The notes under the pieces are model-generated. The model worked only from the letters and a program-made list of their open reading frames with translations, was not told where the DNA came from and did not search any database. Source: JAZLEZ01 sp045615505 (GTDB taxonomy: Bacteria > Spirochaetota > Spirochaetia > Sphaerochaetales > Sphaerochaetaceae). Taken from it: a stretch of 21,780 nucleotides of DNA. Position numbers and translations under genes: made by a program. Positions 1-6,970 of the stretch are shown here, one piece after another (position 1 is the stretch's first letter; the number at the start of each line of letters is the position of its first letter). Location: positions 1-21,780 of the forward strand of contig JAZLEZ010000016.1 of assembly GCA_045615505.1 (NCBI GenBank), given 5' to 3'.

Positions 1-1920
1 CGTCTTTGACAATTCATCAAGCTGTGTACCTATATCGACTGCAGTCTGAAAATAGTGACAGTTTTCATATCCATTGAAAACTGACTTTATTTCCTCATTG
101 TCCTTTGCATTTCTGAACAGTATGACATTGCAATAAAGGTCATCTATCCTCCCCGGAGATACATTGGAAATCAAGCCCCTGATTTCTTCCGGCAGATTAT
201 CTGCCGTGATATAAGCGTCAGACATAATACGATTCCTGTATGCATCAATCCTGTCCTGATTGATTCCCAGAATCAGGCCCTGTTCATCCAAATACGGAAT
301 AAGCTTTCTGACAGCTTCAAGACTTTTTTTCTGATTTGATACGGACGGAATAAACTTTGTTGTAGCCACATAGCCGTCAAGTTTTCCCTGCTCTACCAGA
401 ACATCAAGACTTTTTGTTATAGCGTTCTCTTTCTCAGACAGCTCCGTTTCCGATTCTGCTGAAACAACTGCGTATGAAGTGGATTGATATCCCAGAATTT
501 CCGAAGCTCTGCTTTCGCATTTCAACAGACGGTCAGACGGTTTATACAGCGACATTATGTTGTTTTCAATCTTTACTTCGGACAGACTGAAGAACAATAA
601 AACCGTTGAAAAAAGAGCAAAGAAGTATATCAGACAAGAAGGCATTTTAAGCTTTCTGTCCTCTGAAGATACAAATGAGCCTTTTGTTATCATCTTGGGT
701 TTTACCGAATTTGGATAAAGGCATATCGTTGTCAGAAATGAGCTTACAAGACCTGCTGTTGAAAATACTGCTATCTGCTTCAATATCATATAATCGGAGA
801 ACAAAATCATCACATAGCATATTGCAGTTGAACCGAAACCTACGGAAAGACTTTTTTTAAGACTTCTGCAGACATCGGCTCCGGACTCGTTGCCGTTCTT
901 CTTTGAATACCTTACATAGAAATGGATACTGTAATCTATGCAAGTTCCCATGATGGTTGTACCGAACAGAAGTGTCATAACATGGAATTCCCTGAAAAAA
1001 ATCAATAATACACTTATTGCACTCAACAATGACAGACAAAGACTTGTAAGAAACAGCTTGATTATCTGCAGATTTTTACAGCTCAGCAGAAAAATAATCA
1101 GCATTACAGCCAATGAGACTACGGAAATAAGAGCTATTTCCTTTTGAGAAGATGCTGCGCTTTCAGCTGAATGTAACGGAATTCCGCTGTAAACTATCTC
1201 ACAGTCCTCAAAAGTTTCCTGAATTTTGTCACAAACGGAAAAAAATCTGTATACGCTGTCGGAGTTTGCAACGGAAATTGCATTCCTGCTGAAAAGGCAA
1301 TTCAATGCAATCCAGACTTTTTCGTCATACTCTGCCGTAAGATAACCGTTATCCGGAGACAACGATGTTAAAGACGATACTTCCGTAAGATAATTCATCC
1401 ATACATTCTCAGACAGTAAAAAAGGATCTTCATCCAGATTTTCAAGTGATGACATGGTAAAAGCCCCGAAAATTCGGGACAAAGAATCGTATGCAAAATT
1501 CCGAGGATCGGCATTTATTTGTTTAATTGTTTTATCATCAAGAAGATACATTGAATTCTCGGATATAAAATCCTGCATTGCGGACAGATTGAATTCTTCT
1601 GTTCCTTTGGAGATGCTTTCCATTAAACCGGTTTTTTCAAGTTCAAGTATCAGTGCTTCAACGGCTCGGACGGATTTTTCCTTACTGTCGGAACCTATGT
1701 AGAATACAACGGATCTGTCCTGATTCTCGGTAAAAGCATCTTCTGCCTTTTTCATGACAGGGCTTATTCCGTTATCCGGAATAATATCCATAAAATCAGT
1801 TGCTGCAGTTCTGGGAGCGACAAGACACGCAATCAGACAGATTGAAAATACCGCAATGTGGTAGAAAAGAAACGGAATCAGTGATGTTTTATCAGATTTC
1901 AAATACCGACAACTCTTCAT
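1..1920 (-). CDS. MMPL/RND-family exporter, C-terminus beyond the window edge
   Basis: Reading the minus strand from the ATG at 1918-1920 gives 640 open codons to base 1 with no stop seen, so the gene is partial. Residues about 15-35 form the first membrane segment, followed by a large external domain to about residue 255. A cluster of membrane helices follows, with the typical GTCIDYSIHFYVRYS stretch at about 322-338, where MMPL proteins carry a similar G-x-x-x-DY-x-x-H pattern. A further helix (about 425-445) opens the second external loop. Whole family members are about 750-800 residues, so perhaps 120-160 are missing. The start overlaps the end of the LolA-like gene by 29 bases, implying translational coupling. 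The family (COG4258-like predicted exporters) moves lipids or lipid-linked products; with LolA-like and COG4648-like neighbours it probably exports an aryl-polyene-type lipid. The substrate is inferred, not seen. Confidence 0.85.
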   Translation of the reverse strand, partial: MKSCRYLKSDKTSLIPFLFYHIAVFSICLIACLVAPRTAATDFMDIIPDNGISPVMKKAEDAFTENQDRSVVFYIGSDSKEKSVRAVEALILELEKTGLMESISKGTEEFNLSAMQDFISENSMYLLDDKTIKQINADPRNFAYDSLSRIFGAFTMSSLENLDEDPFLLSENVWMNYLTEVSSLTSLSPDNGYLTAEYDEKVWIALNCLFSRNAISVANSDSVYRFFSVCDKIQETFEDCEIVYSGIPLHSAESAASSQKEIALISVVSLAVMLIIFLLSCKNLQIIKLFLTSLCLSLLSAISVLLIFFREFHVMTLLFGTTIMGTCIDYSIHFYVRYSKKNGNESGADVCRSLKKSLSVGFGSTAICYVMILFSDYMILKQIAVFSTAGLVSSFLTTICLYPNSVKPKMITKGSFVSSEDRKLKMPSCLIYFFALFSTVLLFFSLSEVKIENNIMSLYKPSDRLLKCESRASEILGYQSTSYAVVSAESETELSEKENAITKSLDVLVEQGKLDGYVATTKFIPSVSNQKKSLEAVRKLIPYLDEQGLILGINQDRIDAYRNRIMSDAYITADNLPEEIRGLISNVSPGRIDDLYCNVILFRNAKDNEEIKSVFNGYENCHYFQTAVDIGTQLDELSKT

Positions 1921-2455
1921 CCGTCAATTCCTTTTTATGTAGTCCTTCAAATTCATACAGAATACAGTCTCCCGTATTTTCGTTCAATTTCAACGATTCT
2001 ATGGTTTCCGAACCGGTTACGGTAATCTGAGATACAAATGATGCAACATTTTTATCCTTCGGAATCAGTAATAAGAACCACTTGCCGTCGTCCTCCTGAT
2101 ATGTAAGTTCAAATAGTTCCTCCAGACTGTCTTTCTGTCCGCTGAACAGCAGGTCCATACATCTGGCAATGGAAAGATATACTGAATTACCTCGGGCATC
2201 CGTACGGACAGGCTCCGAATCCCTTACCTGTTGAAAAAGACTTTCCTTTCCTACGGCAAGTACTGATTTATACGGTTTATCCATATACCAGACAATCCCC
2301 TTTCCCTGTACTATTTCAACTGTTCCTGAAGATACAAGCTTTCTGGGAGAATCTGAAAAAGTTTTTGTCTGTCTGAATGTCCCTACACTTGCCGGATATG
2401 CGAACAGAGCCATACAGAGAACTGTCATTACAGCTGATATCAGTAGTTTTCTCAT
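1892..2455 (-). CDS. LolA-like outer-membrane lipoprotein carrier/lipid carrier protein
   Basis: 187 residues starting MRKLLISAVMTVLCMALFAYPAS, a clear cleavable signal peptide. The mature part has the LolA-type layout: an early GTFRQTKTFSDSPRKLVSSG stretch (about 25-44), then GKGIVWYMDKPYKSVLAVGKE, resembling the beta-strand G-x-(I/L)-x-W segment of LolA folds. The start ATG overlaps the stop of the preceding membrane protein by 4 bases (ATGA type) and its own end overlaps the MMPL exporter by 29 bases, so all three are one transcription unit. Known role of the family: a periplasmic carrier for lipoproteins or other lipids. In polyene-lipid clusters a dedicated LolA paralogue sits beside an MMPL exporter, which fits here better than general Lol function. 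The assignment rests on fold-like pattern and context, since LolA sequences diverge widely. Confidence 0.7.
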   Translation of the reverse strand: MRKLLISAVMTVLCMALFAYPASVGTFRQTKTFSDSPRKLVSSGTVEIVQGKGIVWYMDKPYKSVLAVGKESLFQQVRDSEPVRTDARGNSVYLSIARCMDLLFSGQKDSLEELFELTYQEDDGKWFLLLIPKDKNVASFVSQITVTGSETIESLKLNENTGDCILYEFEGLHKKELTDEELSVFEI

Positions 2456-3057
2456 TTCCGCACCCCGTTTTTTCTGTCAAACCCGTATTCTTTGTCGATT
2501 TTTCTGTTGAAGAAGAAGTTTACGGAAAATTGAAGGGCAAACATCAGGCCCTGAGCCAGATAAGATATACAACCGTTGAAGATTGCCCACATCCTTGTTG
2601 TTCCCCAAAAAACCAAATACAGATTTACAAGCTCTATCAATGCAAAGTATCCGACCCATATCCGGTTCCAAATCAGGCAGTATTGTCTGATTCTGTCAAT
2701 ACCGGGATGGTCAACAATAGCAGGGCTCATAAGTTTTGCAAAGTGAAATATAATCGGATCCTTTCTCAGCAGGGAAGAAAGAAAGACCCATGCAAAAACA
2801 CCTGTAATCCAGAACGGATAAAACCTGATGACAATTTCACTCTTTGTCAGAATAAACAAAAGAGAAGCAGTACACATGATTATCGGTGTTGCTTTGTTGC
2901 CCGTTTTTGAATTGAATGCAAATGCGGCAATTCCAATCACCAACATTCCTATGCTCACAATGCTCATATTCTTTTTGAATACAACCAATGTGAGAAAAAT
3001 AAAAACGGGATAAACAAACAGACATACCGTAAGCAGTACTTTCCAGATTTTTTTCAC
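2452..3057 (-). CDS. COG4648-type integral membrane protein
   Basis: 201 residues with about five membrane segments: 8-28, 32-50, a short pair around 57-95, and two after residue 130. The diagnostic part is the C-terminal half: FYPFWI, then a loop IRQYCLIWNRIWVGYFALIE, then MWAIFNGCISYLAQGLMFALQF. This matches the pattern W-x-x-(Y/F)-N-G-x-I-(A/S)-Y-L-x-x-G-x-x-F-A of COG4648 proteins found in aryl-polyene gene clusters. The start is GTG at 3055-3057; an in-frame stop lies just upstream so no other start is possible. No Shine-Dalgarno sequence is visible, suggesting a very short leader. It is the first gene of the minus-strand operon. Its molecular role is not established; the family is simply a marker of these clusters. 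Confidence 0.65.
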   Translation of the reverse strand: MKKIWKVLLTVCLFVYPVFIFLTLVVFKKNMSIVSIGMLVIGIAAFAFNSKTGNKATPIIMCTASLLFILTKSEIVIRFYPFWITGVFAWVFLSSLLRKDPIIFHFAKLMSPAIVDHPGIDRIRQYCLIWNRIWVGYFALIELVNLYLVFWGTTRMWAIFNGCISYLAQGLMFALQFSVNFFFNRKIDKEYGFDRKNGVRK

Positions 3058-3076
3058 ATAGTTAAGGTATCATAAA

Positions 3077-3105
3077 GTATCATTTTTGTTTACTGCCAAC
3101 ATCAA
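3077..3105 (-). promoter_or_regulatory. Candidate promoter for the COG4648-LolA-MMPL operon
   Basis: On the minus strand TTGATG (3100-3105) and GATACT (3077-3082) are spaced by 17 bases, placing a start about 12-15 bases before the GTG codon. A second possible -10, TATGAT (3069-3074), lies closer. Two direct copies of GTATCAT (plus strand, 3068-3074 and 3078-3084) ten bases apart overlap both. Assigned by eye. Confidence 0.35.
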
Positions 3106-3127
3106 AATTTGTAAAATAATATGACAA

Positions 3128-3180
3128 AGGTACTTTCAAAACTGATATTTGTGAAGAGAAAACCATTTTTGAAAGTACCT
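3128..3180. repeat. 14-bp perfect inverted repeat upstream of the lipoprotein gene
   Basis: The left arm AGGTACTTTCAAAA (3128-3141) is exactly complementary to TTTTGAAAGTACCT (3167-3180), with a 25-base loop. The hairpin ends 14 bases before the ribosome-binding site of the lipoprotein gene. A weak -10-like TAATAT at 3117-3122 would start transcription almost at the left arm. It could be a leader hairpin, an operator, or the remnant of a small mobile element; no U-run follows, so it is not a standard terminator. Confidence 0.6.
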
Positions 3181-3207
3181 CGACAATACAACAAAAGGAG
3201 CGATTCT

Positions 3208-4029
3208 ATGAAAAAATTTCTTATCAGCTGCATGTCGGCAATTCTGTTACTGACTCTGGTTTCCTGTGCTACGATGTACGGTGAACCTACAGTCGTAGGT
3301 CAGTGGACCAGAAAAGAAAACGGAGAAACCGTCAATTATTATTTCACAGAAGACGGCTACTGTCTCGCTGAATACATCGGTACAGATTACTCTGACTATG
3401 AATTCGGTGAGTATGAAATCAACGGAAACATAATCAGCGGAGCTATCGGTACTTTCCCGTTTGAATTCACGGAAAAAGGAATAGCATTCAATGGAGTGAA
3501 TTATAGAAGAGCTTCCAGAAAAGCTGTAAACAACAGTAATAATCCGCAAGGTGTCTGGACAAATGATGATTACAGTCTGGGAATTGCATCCGATGGTCTT
3601 ATTATTTCAATGGGAAGATATATGAATTGCAGCGAATGGGAAGCTGAAAACAACTCAATTACTGCCGCTAAAAAATCTTCCGATTACATTATCATCAACA
3701 ACCATCTGTTTATCGACAGTTTCAGATTCCTCGGTTCAAAAGACATCATCAAACTTACAAGAAACAGTTCCGGAGGTATAAACAAATCAAATCTGACAAC
3801 CCTCTGCACAAAAGGACCATGGTTTTACAGAATTCTGGACAGAGCCGATATTGCGGGAAATATTTATTCTTTCAGTCTTAACGGAACTTTTGTAGGATAT
3901 ACGATAGAAAACGGTCAGCAGGTTTCAAGCTTCAGCGGAACTTATACCTTTGAAGACAACAGAATACATCTGAGCAACGGGAACACTCTGATTTTCGGAT
4001 ACATAGACGAAACACCTTTCGGTTATTGA
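3208..4029 (+). CDS. Putative lipoprotein, lipocalin-like
   Basis: The likely start is ATG at 3208, seven bases after AAAGGAG (3194-3200). It gives 273 residues beginning MKKFLISCMSAILLLTLVSC, a lipoprotein signal with cysteine about residue 20. A longer reading frame from 3121 lacks a ribosome site and would bury the signal peptide. The mature part has short beta-type units rich in G, Y, N: a first unit VVGQWTRKENGETVNYYFTEDG, a second GVWTNDDYSLGIASDG, and a third near the C-terminus NIYSFSLNGTFVGYTIENG. Each resembles the W/G-strand-turn rhythm of lipocalin-like or DUF5640-like lipoproteins. It lies 19 bases ahead of the DUF1538 gene, so they may be co-transcribed. Function is unknown; anchored in a membrane, facing the periplasm or surface. 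Confidence 0.7.
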   Translation: MKKFLISCMSAILLLTLVSCATMYGEPTVVGQWTRKENGETVNYYFTEDGYCLAEYIGTDYSDYEFGEYEINGNIISGAIGTFPFEFTEKGIAFNGVNYRRASRKAVNNSNNPQGVWTNDDYSLGIASDGLIISMGRYMNCSEWEAENNSITAAKKSSDYIIINNHLFIDSFRFLGSKDIIKLTRNSSGGINKSNLTTLCTKGPWFYRILDRADIAGNIYSFSLNGTFVGYTIENGQQVSSFSGTYTFEDNRIHLSNGNTLIFGYIDETPFGY

Positions 4030-4048
4030 TTCAATCAGGGGATTTGCA

Positions 4049-5575
4049 TTGATAAAGGCATTTTTTCTTAAACTGCGCGAATCGATAATATCAGTTCTTC
4101 CCATTGTAGCCATTGTTCTGGGTTGTTCTGCATTCTCACTGATTCACCTGACAGTATCGGAGATAACTGTATTTCTGATATCCTCATTGTTTCTTATTCT
4201 GGGAATTGCACTTTTCAATCTGGGAGCAAATCTTTCCATGACACCGATGGGTGAATATATGGGTTCCGGACTTGTAAAAACCAGAAACCTTAAACTGCTG
4301 CTTGCAGTAAGTTTTCTGATGGGCCTTTTCATTACAATAGCTGAACCGGATTTATCTGTACTTGCCAATCAGGTAGGTGCCGTAATGAACGGAACCGTTC
4401 TCATAATAGTTGTCGGAATCGGAGTCGGGCTGTTTCTTCTGTTTGCAGTTCTTAAAATTATTTACAAACAGAATCTGTCTGCACTCCTCATGCTTTTTTA
4501 TATGTTAATGTTTGCTGTCAGTTCAATACTGATAGAGAACGGACATTCCGATTTTCTGCCGCTTTCATTTGACTCCGGCGGAGTAACCACAGGTCCGATA
4601 ACAGTTCCTTTCATAATGGCTCTGGGTGTGGGAATTGCATCTTCAATCGGAGGTCATGACTCTAATGAAAACTCTTTCGGACTTATTGCCCTTTGCTCTG
4701 TAGGACCGATGCTTGCAGTACTGATGCTTTCTTTGTTTTCCGACGGGGAATTGTCTTATACACTTGCAGATTATTCAGTAGAATCCGTTCTCAACTCCGG
4801 TATATTGAATCTTATTGCGGAAAAGAGTGCAGAAGTAATCAGAGCACTCGGACTGATAATACTGTTTTTTATCGTTATGCAGAAAACAATTCTCAATCTT
4901 CCGAGAGAAAGAATCGGAATAATAATTGCCGGGCTCATCTATACATTCATAGGACTTGTGGTTTTTCTTTCCGCAGTTACAGTAGGCTTTATGCCTGTGG
5001 GTTTCAGAATCGGAACGGAACTCGGGTCTTCAGACAATGCATTTATTCTGCTGTTTGCATTTGTCATAGGAGCTGTGACTGTTCTTGCGGAACCGGCAGT
5101 TCATGTGCTTAACAAACAGATTGAGGAAATTACCGGCGGAACTGTAACAAAAAAAGCCATGCTGATTGCTCTTTCTTCAGGTGTCGGCATTTCAATTCTG
5201 CTTTCGATTATCAGAATCATCTACGGATTTTCCGTTCTGTATTATCTTGTTCCCGGTTATTTCATCTCACTGGCTCTATCCATATTCGTACCTAAACTTT
5301 ACACGGCAATAGCATTTGATTCAGGTGGCGTTGCAAGCGGTCCTCTGACCTCAAGTTTTATTCTTCCGATAGTCATAGGTGTATGTACTGTTGTACGGGG
5401 AGAATCGGAAGTACTTATGTATGCATTCGGAGTCGTTGCAATGGTTGCAATGACACCTTTGATTACAATTCAGATTCTCGGATTCAAGGCGATTGCATCA
5501 CGCGCAATGAGAGAAAGAATCGTTATGAAACGGATTCTGGATGCCGATGATGAACAGATAATTTATTTTGCATAA
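4049..5575 (+). CDS. DUF1538-family membrane protein, putative P-II-regulated transporter
   Basis: 508 residues from a TTG start at 4049, supported by AGGGGA at 4037-4042. About 12 hydrophobic segments. The protein is two homologous halves: AEPDLSVLANQV (about 97) against AEPAVHVLNKQI (about 345), and SFDSGGVTTGPITVPFI (about 172) against AFDSGGVASGPLTSSFI (about 420), a constant offset of about 248 residues. The repeated FDSGGV-x-(T/S)GP loops may line a transport path, as duplicated re-entrant loops do in many carriers. It is followed at 9 bases by a P-II-like gene and then a second one, recalling the AmtB-GlnK pairing of a membrane carrier with its P-II regulator. Substrate and direction are unknown. 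Family assignment is firm; transport function is inferred from topology and context. Confidence 0.85.
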   Translation: MIKAFFLKLRESIISVLPIVAIVLGCSAFSLIHLTVSEITVFLISSLFLILGIALFNLGANLSMTPMGEYMGSGLVKTRNLKLLLAVSFLMGLFITIAEPDLSVLANQVGAVMNGTVLIIVVGIGVGLFLLFAVLKIIYKQNLSALLMLFYMLMFAVSSILIENGHSDFLPLSFDSGGVTTGPITVPFIMALGVGIASSIGGHDSNENSFGLIALCSVGPMLAVLMLSLFSDGELSYTLADYSVESVLNSGILNLIAEKSAEVIRALGLIILFFIVMQKTILNLPRERIGIIIAGLIYTFIGLVVFLSAVTVGFMPVGFRIGTELGSSDNAFILLFAFVIGAVTVLAEPAVHVLNKQIEEITGGTVTKKAMLIALSSGVGISILLSIIRIIYGFSVLYYLVPGYFISLALSIFVPKLYTAIAFDSGGVASGPLTSSFILPIVIGVCTVVRGESEVLMYAFGVVAMVAMTPLITIQILGFKAIASRAMRERIVMKRILDADDEQIIYFA

Positions 5576-5584
5576 GAGGATTGT

Positions 5585-5953
5585 ATGGCAAAAAAAGAAA
5601 AGAATGTTTCATCAAACAGACTCATGCTCCTGATAACCATCGTAAACAGGAGAAAAGCCGAATTTTATTCTGACCTCATTCAGAATCTTCATTCAAACCT
5701 TTCCTTTATGACAATGGGAAAAGGCACTGCCGATGCTTCCATGCTCAGCAGATTGGGACTGACAGATTCGGAAAAGGCCGTTATTTTCAGTGTAATAAAA
5801 GAAAGCGAACAGGATAAGATTCTGAGAGTATTAGAAGATAGATTCAATTCAATCAAAGACGGAAAAGGAATAGCATACACAGTTCCGTTTACAAGTGTAA
5901 TAGGAGCATCTGTTTTCAATTTTCTGTGCGACAACCGCATGACATTCAGGTAG
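5585..5953 (+). CDS. P-II-like signalling protein (DUF1538-associated, first copy)
   Basis: 122 residues. The first strand reads NRLMLLITIVNRRKAEFYSDLI, followed by MGKGTADASMLSRLGL where P-II proteins have the T-loop base, then KAVIFSVIKESEQDKILRVLEDRF (the second beta-alpha unit). The end of the fold, KDGKGIAYTVPFTSVIGAS, matches the G-x-G-(I/K)-(A/I)-(F/Y)-x-(V/I)-P signature of P-II. The T-loop is short and has no tyrosine equivalent to the uridylylated Tyr51 of GlnB. A 15-residue tail follows the usual end. Translation probably couples to the DUF1538 gene (9-base gap, AGAGGA just before the ATG). Likely a cytoplasmic trimer that binds nucleotide or another ligand and controls the DUF1538 protein; ligand unknown. 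Confidence 0.8.
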   Translation: MAKKEKNVSSNRLMLLITIVNRRKAEFYSDLIQNLHSNLSFMTMGKGTADASMLSRLGLTDSEKAVIFSVIKESEQDKILRVLEDRFNSIKDGKGIAYTVPFTSVIGASVFNFLCDNRMTFR

Positions 5954-5960
5954 GTGAAAA

Positions 5961-6278
5961 ATGAACAAAACTGATTACGAAATGATTATTTGTCTTGTAA
6001 ATGCAGGATTCTCGGATACTGTTATGAATGCCGCCCGAAAAGAAGGTGTAAGCGGAGGAACCGTCATTCATGCAAGAGGTACGGCAAATAAGGAAGCTGA
6101 GGAAACTTTCAAAATCACAATTCAGCCGGATAAAGATATGGTTATGATGATTGTCCCCGCAAAAATCAAAGACAATGTGCTGCATGCTCTGTATCAGAAT
6201 GCCGGTCTTGATACAAACGGTCAGGGAATTGCTTTCTCCGTACCTGTATCCAAGACAGTCGGCATAAAAAGCAACTGA
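5961..6278 (+). CDS. P-II-like signalling protein (DUF1538-associated, second copy)
   Basis: 105 residues, near the usual P-II length. DYEMIICLVNAGFSDTVMNAARKEG forms the first beta-alpha unit, GGTVIHARGTANKEAEETFKI the T-loop region, PDKDMVMMIVPAKIKDNVLHALYQNAG the second unit, and NGQGIAFSVPVSKTVGI the C-terminal P-II signature. The T-loop keeps HARGT but has no modifiable tyrosine. It is only distantly similar to the first copy, so the two are different subtypes rather than a recent duplication, and may form separate or mixed trimers. It starts 7 bases after the first copy, with AGGTGAAA as ribosome site. Its stop lies 2 bases from the stop of the opposed ComB-family gene, with no terminator between. 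Confidence 0.85.
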   Translation: MNKTDYEMIICLVNAGFSDTVMNAARKEGVSGGTVIHARGTANKEAEETFKITIQPDKDMVMMIVPAKIKDNVLHALYQNAGLDTNGQGIAFSVPVSKTVGIKSN

Positions 6279-6280
6279 TA

Positions 6281-6970
6281 TCATACATCAATGCGGATCA
6301 TTTCAATAGGATTCTTTGAAGTATCAGCCTTGAGGACGAAATCAAACACATTCGGAACAAGACACATAAAAAAATCGGGTTCAGGAAATTCCATTCTGGT
6401 TCTGTCGAAAAACTTGTGCCCTGCAGTATTCTTCAAATCCGATATTTGATCATGTATGTTGATTTTTTTGCCCTCAATAAGAGCCTTGATATAATTTGCA
6501 CAAAGAGTATCTTCCTCAGATTCCTGCGTACCGTTAAGCCCCATACAAACCAGTGTTACAATTTCAGGATTCTGTTTCTTTATGTAACGGGCAATTGCCT
6601 GAGCGTTTACCAAACTTCCGGCAAGCACTTCGGTTGCATGAACTGCATTTATAATACCCTGAGTCCCTGCACTTGTACTGTGAACTACGGTTTTTCCGGA
6701 AAGTTCAGGTACAGCAGTAAGATATGACGGGGAATTGCCGCTGTCAAAGCCATCCAGCTTAATTCCTTTACGCTCGCCTACAAGATAAAGATCCGGATTC
6801 TGCCTTTTCATCTCAAGACACTTTGCAGCATCTCCCATCGGAATAATTTTGGCAACACCCAGATCTGATAAAAAGCATTCCACAGTGAATGCTCTGAAAA
6901 CATCAATAATAACGGTCAGCCCTTCAGCCTCTTTGGCACCGTCGAGCTGACCGAGAATTCTGATTTCCAT
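6281..6970 (-). CDS. ComB-family phosphatase (2-phosphosulfolactate phosphatase-like)
   Basis: 229 residues. Family blocks in order: VIIDVFRAFTVECF (20-33, with D23 and R26), VGERKGIKLDGFDSGNSPS (64-82), VHSTSAGTQGI (96-106), and a late SEEDTLCANYI. These are the conserved blocks of the Mg-dependent ComB phosphatases, which in methanogens remove phosphate from (2R)-phospho-3-sulfolactate on the way to coenzyme M. In a bacterium without that pathway the true substrate may be another small phosphorylated acid. It is the last gene of the ABC transporter operon; its ATG shares one base with the TAA of the ATPase gene before it. That tight coupling suggests that it acts on what the transporter brings in. 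Family firm, substrate unknown. Confidence 0.85.
   Translation of the reverse strand: MEIRILGQLDGAKEAEGLTVIIDVFRAFTVECFLSDLGVAKIIPMGDAAKCLEMKRQNPDLYLVGERKGIKLDGFDSGNSPSYLTAVPELSGKTVVHSTSAGTQGIINAVHATEVLAGSLVNAQAIARYIKKQNPEIVTLVCMGLNGTQESEEDTLCANYIKALIEGKKINIHDQISDLKNTAGHKFFDRTRMEFPEPDFFMCLVPNVFDFVLKADTSKNPIEMIRIDV

Noticed and set aside
675..1702. Plus-strand open frames of 61-82 codons
   Set aside because: They are antisense to the continuous MMPL reading frame, have no ribosome sites and show no protein-like composition.
2377..2910. Plus-strand open frame of 177 codons
   Set aside because: It is antisense to the COG4648-type and LolA-like genes, both of which have recognisable family patterns and linked overlaps.
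3121..3207. Longer start for the lipoprotein gene
   Set aside because: It would place 29 extra residues before a good signal peptide, would be encoded by the inverted repeat, and has no ribosome site; ATG 3208 has AAAGGAG.
5946..6284. Minus-strand open frame of 112 codons
   Set aside because: It mirrors the second P-II gene, which has the clear family signature, and has a composition rich in C, H, S typical of antisense text.
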